Assembly: GCF_001077815.2 (NCBI RefSeq)
Contig: NZ_CP011310.1
Location: 620,001-684,000 of the forward strand
Direction: 5' to 3'
DNA length: 64,000 bases
Source of the DNA: Aurantiacibacter atlanticus
GTDB taxonomy: Bacteria; Pseudomonadota; Alphaproteobacteria; Sphingomonadales; Sphingomonadaceae
The stretch's first letter is position 1; each line of letters opens with the position of its first letter. The position numbers were made by a program, and so were the translations under genes. Shown here one piece after another: positions 62,110-64,000 of this stretch. The notes beneath the pieces were generated by a model. It saw nothing but the letters and a program-made list of their open reading frames with translations, was not told the origin of the DNA and did not search any database.

Positions 62110-64000
62110 GCCATAGCAGGGGAAGTGCCGGGGATTGATCCTCCGACACTTTTCCCTTGCGGAGATCCTGCCGCCAGCCCGTCTGCTGACTGGCAATCCA
62201 CCTGTCTACCCGCTGTTCAAGGACGGTGAGCGGCATCATGCCGCCGCCCAGCACCGTATCGTGGAAGCTGCGAATGTCGAAATCGTCACCCAGAGCTTCC
62301 TCTGCACGGCTGCGCAATTGTTGGATACGGATCTGGCCGATCTTGTAGGATGTCGCCTGTCCGGGCAGCACGAAATAGCGCTGCACTTCGGACCGTGCGA
62401 CGGTTTCGGGATTGGGTGAATTTTGCAGGCTGTAAGCAACCGCCTGATCTTCGGTCCAGCCCTTGGTGTGAATGCCTGTATCCACCACGAGGCGGATGGC
62501 GCGCCACATCTCGCTCTGCAATCGTCCGAAATCCGAATAGGGATTTTCGTAACCGCCCATCTCTTTGGCAAGAGATTCGGCATAAAGCCCCCAACCTTCG
62601 CCGAACGCTGACAGATAAAATCCCTGCGTGCGGAAACGCGGGATGCCTTCCAGTTCCTGCGCAATGGAGATTTGCATGTGGTGGCCAGGATTGCCCTCGT
62701 GATAGGCAATCGCTTCCAGGGGGGGAATCGGCATCGCGGTCATATCCGACAGATGCGCGTAATAAACACCTGGTCGCGATCCATCGGGCGTGCCCGGGCT
62801 GTAGTGCTGCGCCGCGCCATCTTGTTCGCGGAAGGCTTCCACCCGGCGCACTTCCAGCGCCGCCTTTGGCAGCGTGCCAAAAAATTCGGGCAAACGCGCA
62901 GTGATGGCATCGATATGCTGCGTAGCGCGGTCGATATACATCTGTGCGCCAGCCTCGTTATCGGGGAAGAAGAACTGGGGGTCGGTGCGGGTGAAGACGA
63001 AGAATTCCTCCAACGTCCCGTCGAAGCCAACCTCTTGCATGATCGCCTCCATCTCGCCGCGGATGCGCGCGACCTCGTCCAGCCCAAGCCGGTGAATCTG
63101 GTCGGCGGTCATGTCGGTCGTGGTCATCTGGTTCAGGCTGAAGGCATAAAATTCCTCACCGCCCGGCAGCGTCGTTACGCCTTGCGCTATTTCGTCGCTA
63201 TTGGGGCGATCCGCCGTAAACCAATCGATTACATGCTGATAGGCGGGGGCCGTCTGTCCGGTCAGTATGGTGCGGGCTTCTTCGCGTAAGTCGTCGGCGC
63301 GTTCCTGGGATATGGCATTTTGTTCAACCAGCGTTGCAAGCCGCTCCTGCGTGCCGGTCCACAGTGCAGACGGATCGCCATTCTCAAACGGCGCGCCGGT
63401 AATCAGGCCCTGCGATTCGGCAATAACGGCATCATAGGAAAAACGCGGCGGACGCGTGCCTGCGGCCGCATTGGCCTGCGCGCGGGCGAGCAATTGGTCC
63501 ATCGCCGTGGCGATACCGCCAAGGCGAGAGATAAAGGCTTCCATGTCTCTTTCACTTGCGACGCTGTGCTGGCTGAGCAGGAAGCTGGGCAGAAAAGCAT
63601 GCATTCCGCCCATCTGGTGGAGGATATATTGCTGGTCGTAGAATTCGGCAGAGCGTGCCGCCATTTCAGCACGATACTGGAACACATCGTAGGACGTTTT
63701 CGCCTCGTAGCTCAATTCGTCATAGTCGAATGTGGCTTCCATTTCAGCGGTGGCACGCGCCCACCAATCAGCTTGCGCCTGTGCTGCCTCAAGGCTGAAA
63801 TCATCGAGCTTGTCGTAATCGGTCTTGATGCCGAGCGAGGTCTGCAGGATCGGGCTGACCGCAAGCAATTCCTCAAACTTTTCATCAAACCAGACATTGA
63901 TGCATTCGGTTTGCGTATCGGAGCATCCGACACTGGTTTGCTCGGCACTGGCGATATCGGCGTTGGTGGCAACGCATCCCGAAAGCGCGACAGATGCCAG
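61970..64000 (-). CDS. DUF885 family lipoprotein (M-like zinc peptidase fold), 5' end outside the window
   Basis: The frame runs in from the right edge (63999 leftwards reads L-A-S-V-A-L-S-G-C, a lipobox), so only the first few codons are missing. About 676 residues are visible. Family features: the zinc-peptidase-like H-E-x-x-H variant in AYHEGNPGHHMQISIAQ (H-E-G-N-P-G-H-H), PRFRTQGFYLSAFGEGWGLYAESLAKEMGG (in pieces; E-G-W-A/G-L-Y) and GQATSYKIGQIRI. Known DUF885 proteins end soon after the R-V-D-R-W-I segment; here the frame continues about 55 residues through the intergenic hairpin and 140 bases into the convergent barrel gene before its stop at 61970. The substrate is unknown. Confidence 0.85.
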   Translation of the reverse strand: MASVALSGCVATNADIASAEQTSVGCSDTQTECINVWFDEKFEELLAVSPILQTSLGIKTDYDKLDDFSLEAAQAQADWWARATAEMEATFDYDELSYEAKTSYDVFQYRAEMAARSAEFYDQQYILHQMGGMHAFLPSFLLSQHSVASERDMEAFISRLGGIATAMDQLLARAQANAAAGTRPPRFSYDAVIAESQGLITGAPFENGDPSALWTGTQERLATLVEQNAISQERADDLREEARTILTGQTAPAYQHVIDWFTADRPNSDEIAQGVTTLPGGEEFYAFSLNQMTTTDMTADQIHRLGLDEVARIRGEMEAIMQEVGFDGTLEEFFVFTRTDPQFFFPDNEAGAQMYIDRATQHIDAITARLPEFFGTLPKAALEVRRVEAFREQDGAAQHYSPGTPDGSRPGVYYAHLSDMTAMPIPPLEAIAYHEGNPGHHMQISIAQELEGIPRFRTQGFYLSAFGEGWGLYAESLAKEMGGYENPYSDFGRLQSEMWRAIRLVVDTGIHTKGWTEDQAVAYSLQNSPNPETVARSEVQRYFVLPGQATSYKIGQIRIQQLRSRAEEALGDDFDIRSFHDTVLGGGMMPLTVLEQRVDRWIASQQTGWRQDLRKGKVSEDQSPALPLLWLRMTSGYPASSSSRGPSAVRSDPARWAHLFLHPAASRPRGHGWQRY
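62123..62153. terminator. Hairpin between the barrel gene and the convergent DUF885 gene
   Basis: AAGTG (62123-62127) pairs with CACTT (62147-62151), GAT/ATC (62033-type turn at 62133-62140) closes the loop and GC pairs with one or two mismatches lie between; TTT follows on the plus strand. It lies 14 bases after the barrel stop. Confidence 0.6.

Noticed and set aside
1..64000. CRISPR arrays, rRNA operons, tRNA genes or complete insertion sequences
   Set aside because: I looked for regular spaced repeats, conserved RNA segments and transposase signatures on both strands and saw none.

Overview
The window looks like a chromosomal segment of an alphaproteobacterium of the Sphingomonadales, most likely Erythrobacteraceae or a near relative. 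The support is a canonical CtrA response regulator with a GANTC site upstream, the block hisS-prfA-prmC-DUF4167, an lnt-metK pair, TamA/TamB, and a CopA/CopB/CsoR copper module of sphingomonad type. Genus assignment is inference. No tRNA, rRNA, CRISPR array or complete insertion sequence was recognised.

Region 1 (1-9.0 kb, + strand) is an aromatic-compound catabolic operon, visibly AT-richer than what follows. It holds the end of a ring-hydroxylating dioxygenase alpha subunit, the beta subunit, a Cys-less thiolase-like protein paired with a DUF35 zinc-ribbon/OB protein (arranged like Ltp2-type CoA-thioester aldolases), an acyl-CoA ligase, and then a block in dmpEFGHI order: hydratase, acetaldehyde dehydrogenase, aldolase, oxalocrotonate decarboxylase, and a broken 4-oxalocrotonate tautomerase. 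A meta-cleavage hydrolase ends the operon. Side-chain activation and shortening plus ring cleavage would feed pyruvate and acetyl-CoA into central metabolism.

Region 2 (9.5-16.6 kb, - strand) carries a YadA-like trimeric adhesin with an internal ~528-bp duplication, and an ECF sigma / anti-sigma / two DUF4331 / TPR operon. Region 3 (16.6-24.5 kb) has tamA-tamB followed by an overlapping 55-residue membrane protein, and a divergent YihY/BrkB gene. A frameshifted tyrosine-recombinase relic (24.6-24.9 kb) sits against trmB, followed by a TSUP exporter and ctrA. At 27.7-29.1 kb is a nitric-oxide stress module: DUF1971, an Hmp-type globin and a divergent NsrR-like repressor whose conserved start position is an ATC codon.

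Region 4 (29-44 kb) is mostly housekeeping: rpoN, lptB, a BON-MscS channel, a serine hydrolase, ppa, hisS-prfA-prmC, DUF4167, lnt, metK, DUF418. Region 5 (44-56 kb) has a CoA-transferase, a strong candidate small RNA with a terminator in the gap before a bacterial CDC48/p97 ATPase, an MscS channel, polA, a tiny acidic lipoprotein, a class-A-beta-lactamase-like protein, a host-attachment-family protein and an exported methyltransferase-like lipoprotein.

Region 6 (56-64 kb) is a copper module: copA-copB diverging from csoR-DUF2231-DUF305 across a CsoR-type palindrome, then a His/Met/Cys-rich exported protein and an outer-membrane barrel. A DUF885 peptidase-like lipoprotein runs in from the right edge, and its reading frame passes through the intergenic hairpin into the convergent neighbour.
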